A DNA stretch of 64,000 bases from Leptolyngbya sp. SIOISBB. Its GTDB lineage: Bacteria > Cyanobacteriota > Cyanobacteriia > Phormidesmidales > Phormidesmidaceae. The stretch covers positions 1,550,001 through 1,614,000 of the forward strand of contig JAAHII010000001.1 in the NCBI GenBank assembly GCA_010671905.1. The letters are read 5' to 3'. The first letter of the stretch is position 1; each line of letters opens with the position of its first letter. Positions 45,121 to 54,314 of this stretch are shown in pieces. The position numbers were made by a program, and so were the translations under genes. The notes below the pieces were generated by a model. That model made no database searches, was not told the DNA's origin, and worked only from the letters and a program-made list of their open reading frames with translations.

Positions 45121-46809
45121 ATGAGACGCCGACGCTTACTTAAAACCAGTGTAGGATTTGCTGCGGGCATTACTTTGGCGGGTGGCCTAAAAGCTTGTAG
45201 CAGCGATGATTCTGCTTCGACCCCTGATGCTGCCCCAGCAGAAACTGCAGAAGGTGCCGCTGAGTCATCCGATGCCACCCTGACGGTGGTGCAAGGCGGT
45301 GGTTTTCCCAACAGTTTAGACTTGCACCGCGTGGGTACCAACCGTCCCGCCTATGGGGTTTCTTGGGTGATTTACGATCGCCTCATGACCTTTGGCAAAA
45401 AGACGCTGGACGATGGCTCCATTTCCTATGACTACACTGTGCTAGAGCCGGAACTGGCCGAGAGTTGGGAGATCGCTGAAGACGGCATGTCCGTCACCTT
45501 CACCCTGCGCTCCGATGCTACTTTCCACGATGGCACCCCCGTCACCGCCAATGATGTGAAATGGTCCTTCGATCGCGCCGTTTCCATCGGCGGCTTCCCC
45601 AGTTTTCAAATGAAGGCCGGTGCCCTTGAAAGCCCCGATCAATTTGAAGTAGTGGACGATCAGACCTTCCTAGTCAAGTTCTTGCGTCAAGACAAACTCA
45701 CCATGATGGATATGGCAGTGCCCATTCCGGTCATAATCAACGCCAAGCTGGTCGAACCCCACCTCACCGAAGAAGACCCCTGGGGTGCGGAATGGCTCAA
45801 CAATAATGATGCTGGCAGCGGTGCCTACACGATCAAAGAGTACAAGCCTAATGAACGCATCGTTTTAGAGCGGTTTGAGGACTGGAAATCAGGCCCCATG
45901 CCCCAGATCCAAGAGGTGATTTTGCTGAACGTGCCCGAAGCAGGGAACCGTCGCGCCCTACTAGAGAAAGGGGATATCGATGTCAACTTCACCGTGTCGG
46001 AAAAAGATCAGACGGAACTGGACGCTACGGGCAATTTCACCGTAATCTCGACCCCAATTGAGAACTGCCTGTACTCCGTCGATATGCACTCTAATCCCCA
46101 GCTAAACGGCGAGGATAATCCCTTTGGCGATGTGAAAGTGCGACAGGCCGTGTCCTACGCGATTCCCTATGACGCCATTATGGATACCGCTCTGTATGGT
46201 CAGGCCGTTCCCATGTATGGCGGTCAGGCCAAGCCGGATACGATTGCGTGGCCCCAGCCCAGCCCCTACACCACCGACATGGAGAAGGCCAAAGCCCTTC
46301 TGGCAGAATCCAGTTACCCCGACGGATTTGAAACGACCCTCGCCTTCAACATGGGCACTCAAGAATGGGCCGAACCCACTGTCGTTCTCATTCAAGAAGC
46401 GCTGGCCGAACTGGGCATCACGGCCAATATCGAAAAAGTCCCCGGTGCCAACTTCCGTTCCGTCTTGGTCGAAAAGAGTCGGCCCATGATCATCAATAAC
46501 TTTGGCGGCTGGCTCAACTATCCGGATTACTTCTTCTTCTACGCCTACCACGGGCAAGATGCCACCTTTAACGGTAGCTCCTACAAAAATCCGGAGATGG
46601 ATACCAAGATTGAAGCAGCCCTGGCGTCGGAACCGGGCAATAAAGAGTACGACGACAATGTCAAAGGCTTTATTGAAATGGCCTGGCAAGAGGCACCCCG
46701 CGCGCCACTGGTGCAGCCTCAGCTCGGGGTCGCCATGCAGCCCAACATCTCGGGTTACCAGTACTGGTTCCATCGGCAGTTGGATTTCCGGCAGTTGGAA
46801 AAGGCGTAG
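45121..46809 (+). CDS. Peptide/oligopeptide ABC transporter substrate-binding protein
   Basis: A 562-residue family 5 (SBP_bac_5) binding protein. N-terminus RRRRLLKTSVGF suggests Tat export, and AGGLKAC gives a lipobox for acylation. The family pattern is clear: TFHDGTPVTANDVKWSFDRA, ENCLYSVDMHSNPQL, VRQAVSYAIPYDAIM, FGGWLNYPDYFFFYAY. Such proteins bind peptides, nickel or opines. It is the first gene of an operon with two permeases, two ATPases and an amidohydrolase, so the cargo may be a compound that the amidohydrolase then cleaves. Confidence 0.92.
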   Translation: MRRRRLLKTSVGFAAGITLAGGLKACSSDDSASTPDAAPAETAEGAAESSDATLTVVQGGGFPNSLDLHRVGTNRPAYGVSWVIYDRLMTFGKKTLDDGSISYDYTVLEPELAESWEIAEDGMSVTFTLRSDATFHDGTPVTANDVKWSFDRAVSIGGFPSFQMKAGALESPDQFEVVDDQTFLVKFLRQDKLTMMDMAVPIPVIINAKLVEPHLTEEDPWGAEWLNNNDAGSGAYTIKEYKPNERIVLERFEDWKSGPMPQIQEVILLNVPEAGNRRALLEKGDIDVNFTVSEKDQTELDATGNFTVISTPIENCLYSVDMHSNPQLNGEDNPFGDVKVRQAVSYAIPYDAIMDTALYGQAVPMYGGQAKPDTIAWPQPSPYTTDMEKAKALLAESSYPDGFETTLAFNMGTQEWAEPTVVLIQEALAELGITANIEKVPGANFRSVLVEKSRPMIINNFGGWLNYPDYFFFYAYHGQDATFNGSSYKNPEMDTKIEAALASEPGNKEYDDNVKGFIEMAWQEAPRAPLVQPQLGVAMQPNISGYQYWFHRQLDFRQLEKA

Positions 46810-47040
46810 CGCGCTTGAGAGGCTTGGGGGGCTTTGGGTGCAGGGGAGCGTGAGGGGCTAGGGAGCTGAAGGGGAAATGGGGCTTAAGAAGTGTGAAAGT
46901 CGTTCATCCTTCTAACCGCAACTTGTTCTCCCCATCGCCCTTTCTCCCTTTCTCCCCTGCTCCTGAGATCCTCATCTCCCCATCTCCCTTTCTTCCCATT
47001 CCCCACTTACATTCCGCCATCCACTAGCCCCCTGCACAAC
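46810..47040 (+). repeat. Strand-biased spacer between binding protein and first permease
   Basis: The first part is G/A-rich (for example TGCAGGGGAGCGTGAGGGGC) and the second part is C/T-rich (CTCCCCATCTCCCTTTC). The halves are imperfect complements and could fold into one long hairpin. The same design recurs in the other operon spacers. Confidence 0.5.
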
Positions 47041-48066
47041 ATGGCCCATTCCACCGGAAAAATTATTGGTCAACGCGTTCTCGGTGCGATTCCTAGCGTC
47101 ATCGGTGTCGTGATTGTGACGTTTTTGCTGACCCGGGCGTTGCCGGGGGATCCGGCGGCGTTTTTTGCAGGGCCAGCAGCGACGGCTGAGGCCATCGATG
47201 AAGTGCGCGCCACGCTAGGACTCGATAAAACCCTGCCCGAACAGTTTTTCCTGTATCTCGGTGATTTGGTGCGGGGAGATTTGGGGATGTCGCTGACCAC
47301 GGGGCAATCCGTCGTGTATGACTTGGCAACTCGGTTACCGGCTTCGCTGGAATTGACGTTGGCAGGGTTAGTGTTGGCGATCGCCCTCGCCCTACCCCTC
47401 GGCATCCTCGCCGCAACGAAGCCCAACTCCTGGATTGACCACGGCGTCCGTCTACTGGCTACTGCTGGGGTTTCTCTCCCCACCTTCTTCACCGGGTTGT
47501 TTCTCATCTACACCCTGTATTACCAGCTGGGTTGGGCGCCCGCACCGCTGGGTCGCTTGGATATTCTCTACAGCGCCCCTCCCCAGGTAACGGGGTTGTA
47601 TCTCATTGACAGCTTGCTAGCAGGGGACTTGGAACTGTTTTGGGCAGCGGCCTCGCAGCTCTTTTTGCCCGCTGTTACGCTGGGTCTCTTTGCCTTAGCG
47701 CCGCTCGCTCGGGTGACCCGTGCTTCCATGCTGGGCATGCTTTCTAGCGATTTCATCCGCACGGCTCGGGCCAGTGGCTTACCCCCTCGGCAAGTCCTCT
47801 TCGGCTATGCCTTCCGCAATGCCATGCTGCCGGTGATCACGACTCTCGGCGTGGTGTTTTCCTTTCTCCTAGGGGCCAACATCCTCGTTGAGAAAGTGTT
47901 TGCCTGGCCGGGAATTGGATCTTATGCCGTCGAAGCGCTGGTCGCCTCGGACTATGCCCCCATCCAGGGATTCATTCTCACCATGGCCTTGCTTTATGTG
48001 GTGCTGAATTTGTTGATTGATTTGCTATACGTCGTGATTGATCCGCGCGCGGGAGTTGAAGCATGA
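47041..48066 (+). CDS. ABC transporter permease, DppB/OppB type
   Basis: A 341-residue inner membrane permease with six transmembrane helices; the first is followed by the DppB-type periplasmic loop. Conserved sites: the ATPase coupling helix segment FIRTARASGLPPRQVLFGYA and RNAMLPVITTLGVVFSFLLG. It overlaps the next permease gene by 4 bases (ATGA), which fits translational coupling. Confidence 0.93.
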   Translation: MAHSTGKIIGQRVLGAIPSVIGVVIVTFLLTRALPGDPAAFFAGPAATAEAIDEVRATLGLDKTLPEQFFLYLGDLVRGDLGMSLTTGQSVVYDLATRLPASLELTLAGLVLAIALALPLGILAATKPNSWIDHGVRLLATAGVSLPTFFTGLFLIYTLYYQLGWAPAPLGRLDILYSAPPQVTGLYLIDSLLAGDLELFWAAASQLFLPAVTLGLFALAPLARVTRASMLGMLSSDFIRTARASGLPPRQVLFGYAFRNAMLPVITTLGVVFSFLLGANILVEKVFAWPGIGSYAVEALVASDYAPIQGFILTMALLYVVLNLLIDLLYVVIDPRAGVEA

Positions 48067-48911
48067 CCTCAAGTACCTTCCAACACACCCGATACGTCAT
48101 CAGCGAAAACCTGATCACCTTTGGAGCCTTTGGGCTGTTTTTGGTGTTTGTACTGTTCGCGATTTTTGGCGAGGCGATCGCCCCTTACGATCCGCTCGCG
48201 AGCAATGCGGCTGTTGCCCTACAGCCCCCCTCTGCTGCTCATTGGTTTGGCACTGATGAACTGGGGCGCGATATTCTCAGTCGGGTCATCGTCGCCACGC
48301 GCTTGGATTTAGGCATCGCTGTGGTGGCGGTGTTCCTCTCGTTTATCGTCGGTAGCCTGTTGGGCACTTGCGCAGGATACTTTGGCGGCTGGAGCGATCG
48401 CATCATTTCCCGCTGTATTGATACGTTAATGGCCTTCCCCCTGTTTGTGTTGGCGATGGGTCTCGTCGCCGCCTTGGGAAATACCGTCACCAACATCATC
48501 TACGCGACTGCCATCATTAACCTGCCTCTTTACACCCGTGTCGTTCGCTCTGAGGTGCTAGTGCGGCGAGAAGCCGGTTTTGTCGAAGCCGCCCGATTAA
48601 CCGGCAACAGTGAATGGCGCATTATGGTTCGCCACCTGTTCCCAAACGTCTTGCCCGTGATGATGGTGCACATTTCTTTGAATATGGGCTGGGCCATTCT
48701 CAACGCCGCTGGCCTTTCCTTCATTGGTCTCGGGGTACAGCCGCCGACCGCTGAGTGGGGCATTATGGTCGCCGAAGGCGCCACCTACATTGTGTCAGGC
48801 GAATGGTGGTTGGCTTTGTTCCCAGGCACAGTGCTAATGCTGGCGGTCTTCTGTTTTAACCTGCTCGGTGATGGATTACGCGATCTGATCGACCCGAGAA
48901 TGCGTACTTAG
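48063..48911 (+). CDS. ABC transporter permease, DppC/OppC type
   Basis: A 282-residue partner permease with the DppC N-terminal helix, APYDPLASN, a large loop containing HWFGTDELGRDILSRVI, and the coupling motif FVEAARLTGNSEWRIMVRHL. The ATG overlaps the DppB-like stop. Confidence 0.93.
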   Translation: MTSSTFQHTRYVISENLITFGAFGLFLVFVLFAIFGEAIAPYDPLASNAAVALQPPSAAHWFGTDELGRDILSRVIVATRLDLGIAVVAVFLSFIVGSLLGTCAGYFGGWSDRIISRCIDTLMAFPLFVLAMGLVAALGNTVTNIIYATAIINLPLYTRVVRSEVLVRREAGFVEAARLTGNSEWRIMVRHLFPNVLPVMMVHISLNMGWAILNAAGLSFIGLGVQPPTAEWGIMVAEGATYIVSGEWWLALFPGTVLMLAVFCFNLLGDGLRDLIDPRMRT

Positions 48912-49063
48912 TAGAAGGTGCAGGAGATAGGGAGATGGGGAGATGGGGAGCAGGAGTCTGCGTAACGCTTGTCAAAGCCCTCATGCCCTCAAAGCCCCTC
49001 AGCCCCTTAAGCCCCTCATCTCCCCTTTCCCCTATGCCCCTTAAGCCCCTCTGCCCAAGTCGC
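48912..49063 (+). repeat. Strand-biased spacer after the second permease
   Basis: GGGAGATGGGGAGATGGGGAGC-like tandem G/A repeats are followed by repeated CCCCTTAAGCCCCTC units. It resembles the other spacers of this operon. Confidence 0.5.
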
Positions 49064-49435
49064 TCATATCAACCAAGGAGATGGATTATGGATGATTTTT
49101 ACTAGCTTGCCGAGAATGCGATCGTAATTACGAGACAAGTCTTGTCCCAGTTCCTGATTAAGATAGCCACACCGCACTGCAAAGTTGATCCAGGTTTGGG
49201 TTTCTGCCGCTTCTGCTTCTGAATCACTCAGCTTGGCAATAAATGCCGCCCGATATCGCCGCTTACGCCAAGCCTCCGCTAAATTTGCACACACCGATCG
49301 CGACGATCGCCGCATCTGATCCGTCAGAGAATACCGCTCCTCCACCGGGAACCGCTTACTCAACTGAAAAATCTGCATCGCCATTTCAAACGCCAGCTTG
49401 TAGACCTCCAATTCCTCATGCCCCCTGATTGCCAT
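49064..49435 (-). CDS. Four-helix bundle protein (23S rRNA-intervening-sequence family)
   Basis: A 123-residue protein antisense to the ABC operon, between the permease and ATPase genes. It starts MAIRGHEELEVYKLAFEMAM and continues with SLTDQMRRSSRSVCANLAEA and FIAKLSDSEAEAAETQTWIN, the pattern of the S23/IVP four-helix bundle family (PF05635). Function is unknown; copies occur as scattered insertions, including in rRNA genes. ATG 49435 is chosen; the longer frame to 49558 only translates the C-rich spacer. Confidence 0.85.
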   Translation of the reverse strand: MAIRGHEELEVYKLAFEMAMQIFQLSKRFPVEERYSLTDQMRRSSRSVCANLAEAWRKRRYRAAFIAKLSDSEAEAAETQTWINFAVRCGYLNQELGQDLSRNYDRILGKLVKIIHNPSPWLI

Positions 49436-49556
49436 AAAGCTCTGTCCGCCCAGCAACGCAACTGCCCATAATTCTGCCCAATTCACCCCCAGCTCTTCCT
49501 GCCCCCTAGCTCCCCTGCCCCTCTCTTGCCCCTTTGGCCCTCCGCCCTTTCCAAAC

Positions 49557-50591
49557 ATGACGCTTCATCAGTCTGCTTTACCAGTAACACCTCCAACTGA
49601 CACTGTTCCTTCGCAGCTATTGAGTGTCGAAAATCTCAACGTCGAGTTTCGGACCCGTTCTGGGGTCGTGAAAGCCTTAGAAGCCGTCAGCTTTGGAATC
49701 AAGCCGGGCGAGACTGTCGGCATTGTGGGAGAAAGTGGCTCGGGTAAGTCTGTAACGGCATTCACCCTAATGGGCGTGCTGGATCGAGCAGGCAAAGTGA
49801 CGGGTGGGAAGGCCCTCTTTCAGAGCGATCTCGTCGCCGTCAATCTGCTGAAAGAACCGGAATCCTCGTTGCGGCAGTTGCGCGGCAAAGAACTGTCGAT
49901 GATCTTTCAGAACCCTCGTACCGCGCTGAATCCTATTCGAAAGGTGGGCAAGCAGATTACGGATGTCCTACGTTGTCACACTGACTTGTCGGGCGGTGAC
50001 CTACGCGATCGCGCCATTGAGATGCTGGCCAGCGTTCGCATACCTGACCCCGACCAGCGCTACGATGCCTACCCTTATGAACTCTCGGGGGGTCTCTGTC
50101 AGCGCATCATGATCGCGATCGCGCTGGCCTGCTCTCCCAAACTACTCATTGCTGACGAACCGACCACCGGGCTAGATGTCACTACCCAAGCCACAGTGAT
50201 GAACCTCATCAAAGATTTAGCTACCCAGCAACAAATGGCCGCCATTCTGATTACCCATGACCTGGCGCTAGCGTCGGAATACTGCGATCACATCGTCGTT
50301 ATGCACGCTGGTCACGTGGTGGAAGCAGCTGCCACCCACAACCTGTTTCAAACACCCCGACATCCCTACACCGCCAAACTTATCGCTGCCACCCCCGAAC
50401 CCCACAAAGCCTTTCAAGACTTGATTCCGATTGCGGGCAACCTCCCTGATCTCAAAGCCACCAACATTCCCCCCTGCCGATTTAGTCAACGGTGCGATCG
50501 CTACGAATCCGCCCTTTGCGACCAAGCCCCTCTGACTCGCCAACAACTGTCGTCAGAACATCATGTTGCTTGTTGGAAACCATTGGAATGA
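49557..50591 (+). CDS. ABC transporter ATP-binding protein, DppD/OppD type
   Basis: A 344-residue ATPase. Walker A GESGSGKS, signature LSGGLCQRIMIAIALA, Walker B LLIADEPTTGLD, switch His in ILITHDLALASEY. The C-terminus has the oligopeptide-transporter extension with Cys residues (PPCRFSQRCDRYESALCDQ), which can hold an Fe-S cluster in some DppD proteins. Pairs with the second ATPase at 50813. Confidence 0.93.
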   Translation: MTLHQSALPVTPPTDTVPSQLLSVENLNVEFRTRSGVVKALEAVSFGIKPGETVGIVGESGSGKSVTAFTLMGVLDRAGKVTGGKALFQSDLVAVNLLKEPESSLRQLRGKELSMIFQNPRTALNPIRKVGKQITDVLRCHTDLSGGDLRDRAIEMLASVRIPDPDQRYDAYPYELSGGLCQRIMIAIALACSPKLLIADEPTTGLDVTTQATVMNLIKDLATQQQMAAILITHDLALASEYCDHIVVMHAGHVVEAAATHNLFQTPRHPYTAKLIAATPEPHKAFQDLIPIAGNLPDLKATNIPPCRFSQRCDRYESALCDQAPLTRQQLSSEHHVACWKPLE

Positions 50592-50812
50592 GTTAAGGAG
50601 CAGGGGAGCAGGGGAGCGGAGGAGCGGAGGAGAATAGACACGTTTCATATTTCCAAATTGCCAATCTCCATCACCCCAACGCTCCCTCGCCCCCAAAGCC
50701 CCCTTACCCCCAAAAGCCACACAAGTCACCCTGCTCCTCAAGCCCCCAAGCTCCTCAAGCCCCCAAGCTCCCCAAGCTCCCTAAAGCTCCCTTGCCCCCC
50801 TCCCAACCTCCC
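50592..50812 (+). repeat. Strand-biased spacer between the two ATPase genes
   Basis: GGAGCAGG-type 8-base tandem units near 50601-50632 are followed by long C/T-rich AAGCCCCCAAGCTCC repeats up to the next start. Same design as the other operon spacers. Confidence 0.6.
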
Positions 50813-51796
50813 ATGACCTCCCTTACCAAACCCCCACCTCAAACAGACACCCTGCTCCAAGTCCACGACCTTTGCAAAACCTTTCCCGTCGGCAAAAATG
50901 CAAATCTGCACGCTGTAGACCACATCTCCTTCCACATTCGACCGGGTGAGAGTGTGGGGCTCGTTGGCGAATCGGGTTGTGGTAAATCCACCCTAATCCG
51001 CCTGATCACGCGCTTGCTCAACGTCACCTCCGGCACTATCCAGTTCGAAGACACCATTTTGAGTACCGTCGACGTTCGACAATTTCCTAAAAGTCCTCAC
51101 CGCAAAGGGATTCAGTTGGTCTTCCAAGACCCAACCGATAGCTTGAATCCTCGGTTTACTGCCTATGACACCATCACCGAACCCATCAAACGGCTAGAAG
51201 GCTGGCGCGATAAGGCTAAATTGCAAGCCCGCGCGACTGAACTCGCCGATCTCGTCGGCCTACCCCAAGAACTTCTGAGCCGGTTTCCCCATCAACTCTC
51301 CGGTGGTCAGAAAGCGCGAGTGGGTATTGCCCGTGCGATCGCCCTCAATCCAAAGTTATTAGTTCTGGACGAACCGACCTCAGCCCTAGATGTCTCAGTC
51401 CAAGCCGTCATCTTGCATCTCCTCGCGGATCTCAAAGAACGTCTGGGCATGAGCTACCTTTTTGTCTCCCATGATTTGAATGTGGTGCGGCTACTGTGCG
51501 ATCGCATTCTGGTCATGTATCTCGGCAAAATTATCGAAGCGGGTCCCGTCGAGCAAGTCTTCAATCATCCCCGCCATCCCTACACTGAAGCTCTCATCTC
51601 CGCCATCCCCAGCTTTGAAGCCAAACCTCACCCCATCCCCCTCACTGGCGAACCTCGCAGCCCCATCAATCCTGCCCCCAACGTCTGCCGTCTCTATGGT
51701 CGCTGTCCCAAAGGCGAAGAAACCTGTCAACAAGTCATGCCAGACCTGGAAGAAATTGCCCCGGATCACTGGGCAGCCTGTCACTTTCATAACTGA
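50813..51796 (+). CDS. ABC transporter ATP-binding protein, DppF/OppF type
   Basis: A 327-residue ATPase. Walker A GESGCGKST, Q-loop LVFQDPTDSLNPRF, signature LSGGQKARVGIARAIAL, Walker B LLVLDEPTSALDVSVQ, His in YLFVSHDLNVVRLL, and the C-terminal Cys cluster CRLYGRCPKGEETC. ATG 50813 is chosen over an upstream TTG. Confidence 0.93.
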   Translation: MTSLTKPPPQTDTLLQVHDLCKTFPVGKNANLHAVDHISFHIRPGESVGLVGESGCGKSTLIRLITRLLNVTSGTIQFEDTILSTVDVRQFPKSPHRKGIQLVFQDPTDSLNPRFTAYDTITEPIKRLEGWRDKAKLQARATELADLVGLPQELLSRFPHQLSGGQKARVGIARAIALNPKLLVLDEPTSALDVSVQAVILHLLADLKERLGMSYLFVSHDLNVVRLLCDRILVMYLGKIIEAGPVEQVFNHPRHPYTEALISAIPSFEAKPHPIPLTGEPRSPINPAPNVCRLYGRCPKGEETCQQVMPDLEEIAPDHWAACHFHN

Positions 51797-52003
51797 CTCA
51801 AAATGCAAGGGGACGGAGGAGCAGGGGAGCAGAAGCAGTGAATCGATCCGCGAGGACAAGTTTGTCAAAATCCGTCTCCATTCTAAAATCTCCCAGAGCC
51901 CCTCAATCCTCCATGCCCCAAAGCCTCTACGCTTCACTGCCGTTCTTCCCCAAAGCTCCTTACGCTCTCAAAGCTCCCCCCAGCCTCCAAAATCCTAAAA
52001 CCC
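51797..52003 (+). repeat. Strand-biased spacer before the amidohydrolase
   Basis: A G/A-rich half (GGACGGAGGAGCAGGGGAGC) is followed by a C/T-rich half with AAGCTCC and AAGCCTC repeats. Same design as the other operon spacers. Confidence 0.5.
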
Positions 52004-53230
52004 ATGACCCCGATGCAAACCTACGACCTCGTTCTCACCGGTGGACACGTCATCGATCCGAGCCAATCCCTGGATGGCCAGTATGATGTCGCTATTCGGG
52101 ATGGCAAAATTGCCGCGATCGCAGCCGAGCTACCACTCCACATCACTAAAGCAACTCATTCTGTGGCCGGACAAATTGTCTGCCCCGGTTTCATCGATCT
52201 CCATGTCCATGTTTACGAGTGGGTCACCGATTTTGGACTCTGGCCCGATGATGTCGGTGTCAATGCCGGTGTGACCACGGTGGTCGATCAGGGCAGTTGT
52301 GGACCGCTCACCTTTTTAGGCTTCCAAGCCAATATCGTGCGTCCAGCTCAAACCGACGTGCGCTGTTTCCCCTCAGTCAACCTCGCCGGAGCGCTCAAGG
52401 GCGGCATGGGCACACCAGCTTTGCACAGCCCTGACATGGTTGATCTAGCAGCATTGTTAAAGCTCGCCCGAGAAAATCCTGAAACGGTTCGCGGCTTCAA
52501 AGTCCATGGTGAATCTGGCGCCTTATCCCGCTGGGGTACTCAGGTCATTGAGTTAGCCAGACAGGCAGCGGATGCCGCCCAACTTCCCCTCTATGTCCAC
52601 ACCGGCGAGCTTTTCGCCGTGGTTGAGGAAAATCGCCCTGCCCCAGACCAGGTGATTGACTATGTTTTGCCCCATTTGAAATCGGGTGATTTGTTGGCGC
52701 ATTGCTATAGTTGCCGCCCCGATGGCCTGATGGGAGATCGCTCCGATCCTTCGCCAGCATTAGTTGCAGCTATTCAAGCAGGTGTCCGTCTCGATTTAGG
52801 CCATGGCATTAATTTTAGTTTTGCGATCGCTCGCCGCATGATGGCGCAGGGACTGTTGCCGTACACCATCAGTAGCGATGTCCACGGCGATTTTGCCACC
52901 CCCCATAACGATGCCACCCTGGACTACAGCCTGTGTGGAGCCTTGTCGAAGTTAGTTGCTCTGGGTATGGATTTAAAGGCTGCGATCGCGGCGGTTACCC
53001 TCCATCCCGCCACCGTCTTACAAGCTGAAAAGGACTTGGGAACGCTCAAAGTAGGGACCCCAGCCGACATCACAATTTTGGCGAAAACCGATGCGCCCTG
53101 GATTTGCCGCGATGCCCAAGGAGAATCACTAATCGCCCCGCAAAAATTCATTCCTGCTTGGGTGGTGAAGTCAGGACAGTTGTTGCAACCCCATCGTCGC
53201 CTCCTGCGGGATCTCGTCATGGCCAGCTAA
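52004..53230 (+). CDS. Amidohydrolase/deacetylase family metallohydrolase
   Basis: A 408-residue TIM-barrel metal-dependent hydrolase (EF_0837/AHA_3915 type). Metal ligands: DLHVHVYEW, the candidate carboxylated Lys in GFKVHGESG, LYVHTGELF, LAHCYSC and ISSDVHGDF. The flanking beta-sandwich begins YDLVLTGGHVIDPSQSLDG and closes with ADITILAK. Members cleave cyclic amides or N-acyl groups; the substrate here is unknown. As the last gene of the transporter operon it may process the imported compound. Confidence 0.88.
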   Translation: MTPMQTYDLVLTGGHVIDPSQSLDGQYDVAIRDGKIAAIAAELPLHITKATHSVAGQIVCPGFIDLHVHVYEWVTDFGLWPDDVGVNAGVTTVVDQGSCGPLTFLGFQANIVRPAQTDVRCFPSVNLAGALKGGMGTPALHSPDMVDLAALLKLARENPETVRGFKVHGESGALSRWGTQVIELARQAADAAQLPLYVHTGELFAVVEENRPAPDQVIDYVLPHLKSGDLLAHCYSCRPDGLMGDRSDPSPALVAAIQAGVRLDLGHGINFSFAIARRMMAQGLLPYTISSDVHGDFATPHNDATLDYSLCGALSKLVALGMDLKAAIAAVTLHPATVLQAEKDLGTLKVGTPADITILAKTDAPWICRDAQGESLIAPQKFIPAWVVKSGQLLQPHRRLLRDLVMAS

Positions 53231-53400
53231 TACCAGATCTCTGTTCTGGAGCTACACATGCCGAAGGTGGCAGGGTAGCAGGGTGAAAGGGGGTGAGGGA
53301 ATGAAATCTGTAGCCGTGTCTTAAAAAAGCTGCGATATGAAGTGGCTCCCAGAGACCGAACAACTTGAGACAAAACCTCTACTTCAGTAACACAGAGAGT

Positions 53401-54252
53401 CTAATTGATGAACTCCTGTGGTCCAGAGTAGCCCGATAGCTCGGCCAAAGATTCTAAAGACTGCACCCCGGCATAAGTTTCACCATTAATCTCCCAGGTC
53501 GGGTAACTTTCTACACCAGCGGCTCGACAAGCCTGAGGTTGAGGGTCGATACCTTCGATATCACATTCAACATAGGTCACGTAATCAAACGCCTGTTGAC
53601 CAAACAGCGTCTGTTGGGCATGGCAATGGGGACACCACCAAGCGCCGTATTTCGTTGCTCCGATCGCCGTTAGATGCTGCGCCAGGGCAATTTCTGCTTC
53701 TCCAGATTCCGTAGTGACCGCTTGGGGAGCGTTGCCGGTCGCAAACGTATCCGGATTGCCCGCATAAGCGAACATGCCCGTGGTGACTAAGCCCGTCACC
53801 ATCACCACACAGATGCCTGGCAAGAGCAACTGCCCCATGTCTTCCCAACGGTTGCCGACGAGCGTTAATCCCAACAGGGCCATGCTGATAACGGCAGATA
53901 GCACACAGGGTACACAGGGTTCTCGCAGGACCCCAAACATGACGTACAGCAAGTAGCTACTCACCATCACCATGGCGGTACTGCCGATAAATAGACCTAA
54001 CCAGGTGGGGGGCTCTAAGGATTTGTTTTTCGTCAACACTGGGCCTAGGGCCAAGATGCCCATCAGGCCATAGGCGATCGCGCCCAGTAGAGGCAAAGAC
54101 AACCCCGCCAACGTGACATAAGCGCTGCCTGATAGTGCACTATTCCCTTTCGCTAGACAGCCAATGGACAACATTAAGCCCGCGGCGGCAGCCCCGCCAA
54201 TCAAGTAGCGAGAGTTGCGATGCATCCAAGTGGTGGGTTTTCTGCGTGCCAT
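53401..54252 (-). CDS. VKOR-thioredoxin fusion, lacking the usual loop cysteines
   Basis: A 283-residue membrane protein: four to five transmembrane helices of the VKOR family (LSLPLLGAIAYGLMGILAL, SSYLLYVMFGVLREPC), the quinone-site CXXC at 113-116 (CVPC), a fifth helix, then a periplasmic/lumenal thioredoxin-like domain with WWCPHC (207-210) and cis-Pro in ESYPTW. In typical cyanobacterial VKOR fusions two loop cysteines shuttle electrons between these sites; here the loop (GCLAKGNSALSGSAYVTLAG) keeps at most one Cys (32) in a shortened stretch. Oxidative folding is the family role; this copy may be altered or inactive in relay. Confidence 0.82.
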   Translation of the reverse strand: MARRKPTTWMHRNSRYLIGGAAAAGLMLSIGCLAKGNSALSGSAYVTLAGLSLPLLGAIAYGLMGILALGPVLTKNKSLEPPTWLGLFIGSTAMVMVSSYLLYVMFGVLREPCVPCVLSAVISMALLGLTLVGNRWEDMGQLLLPGICVVMVTGLVTTGMFAYAGNPDTFATGNAPQAVTTESGEAEIALAQHLTAIGATKYGAWWCPHCHAQQTLFGQQAFDYVTYVECDIEGIDPQPQACRAAGVESYPTWEINGETYAGVQSLESLAELSGYSGPQEFIN

Positions 54253-54314
54253 AGTTTTTGAGTAATTGAGTATTGATGAACAGATCTAAAGCGGACTGGG
54301 CCGAATTGCTGACC

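Noticed and set aside
46102-46773. Long antisense ORF (223 codons) inside the binding-protein gene
   Set aside because: It is a shadow of a well-supported family 5 binding protein, with no family features of its own.
48912-50812. G/C-rich spacers as a CRISPR or origin
   Set aside because: The repeats are short, irregular and strand-biased, with no constant repeats or unique spacers, and no DnaA boxes were seen.
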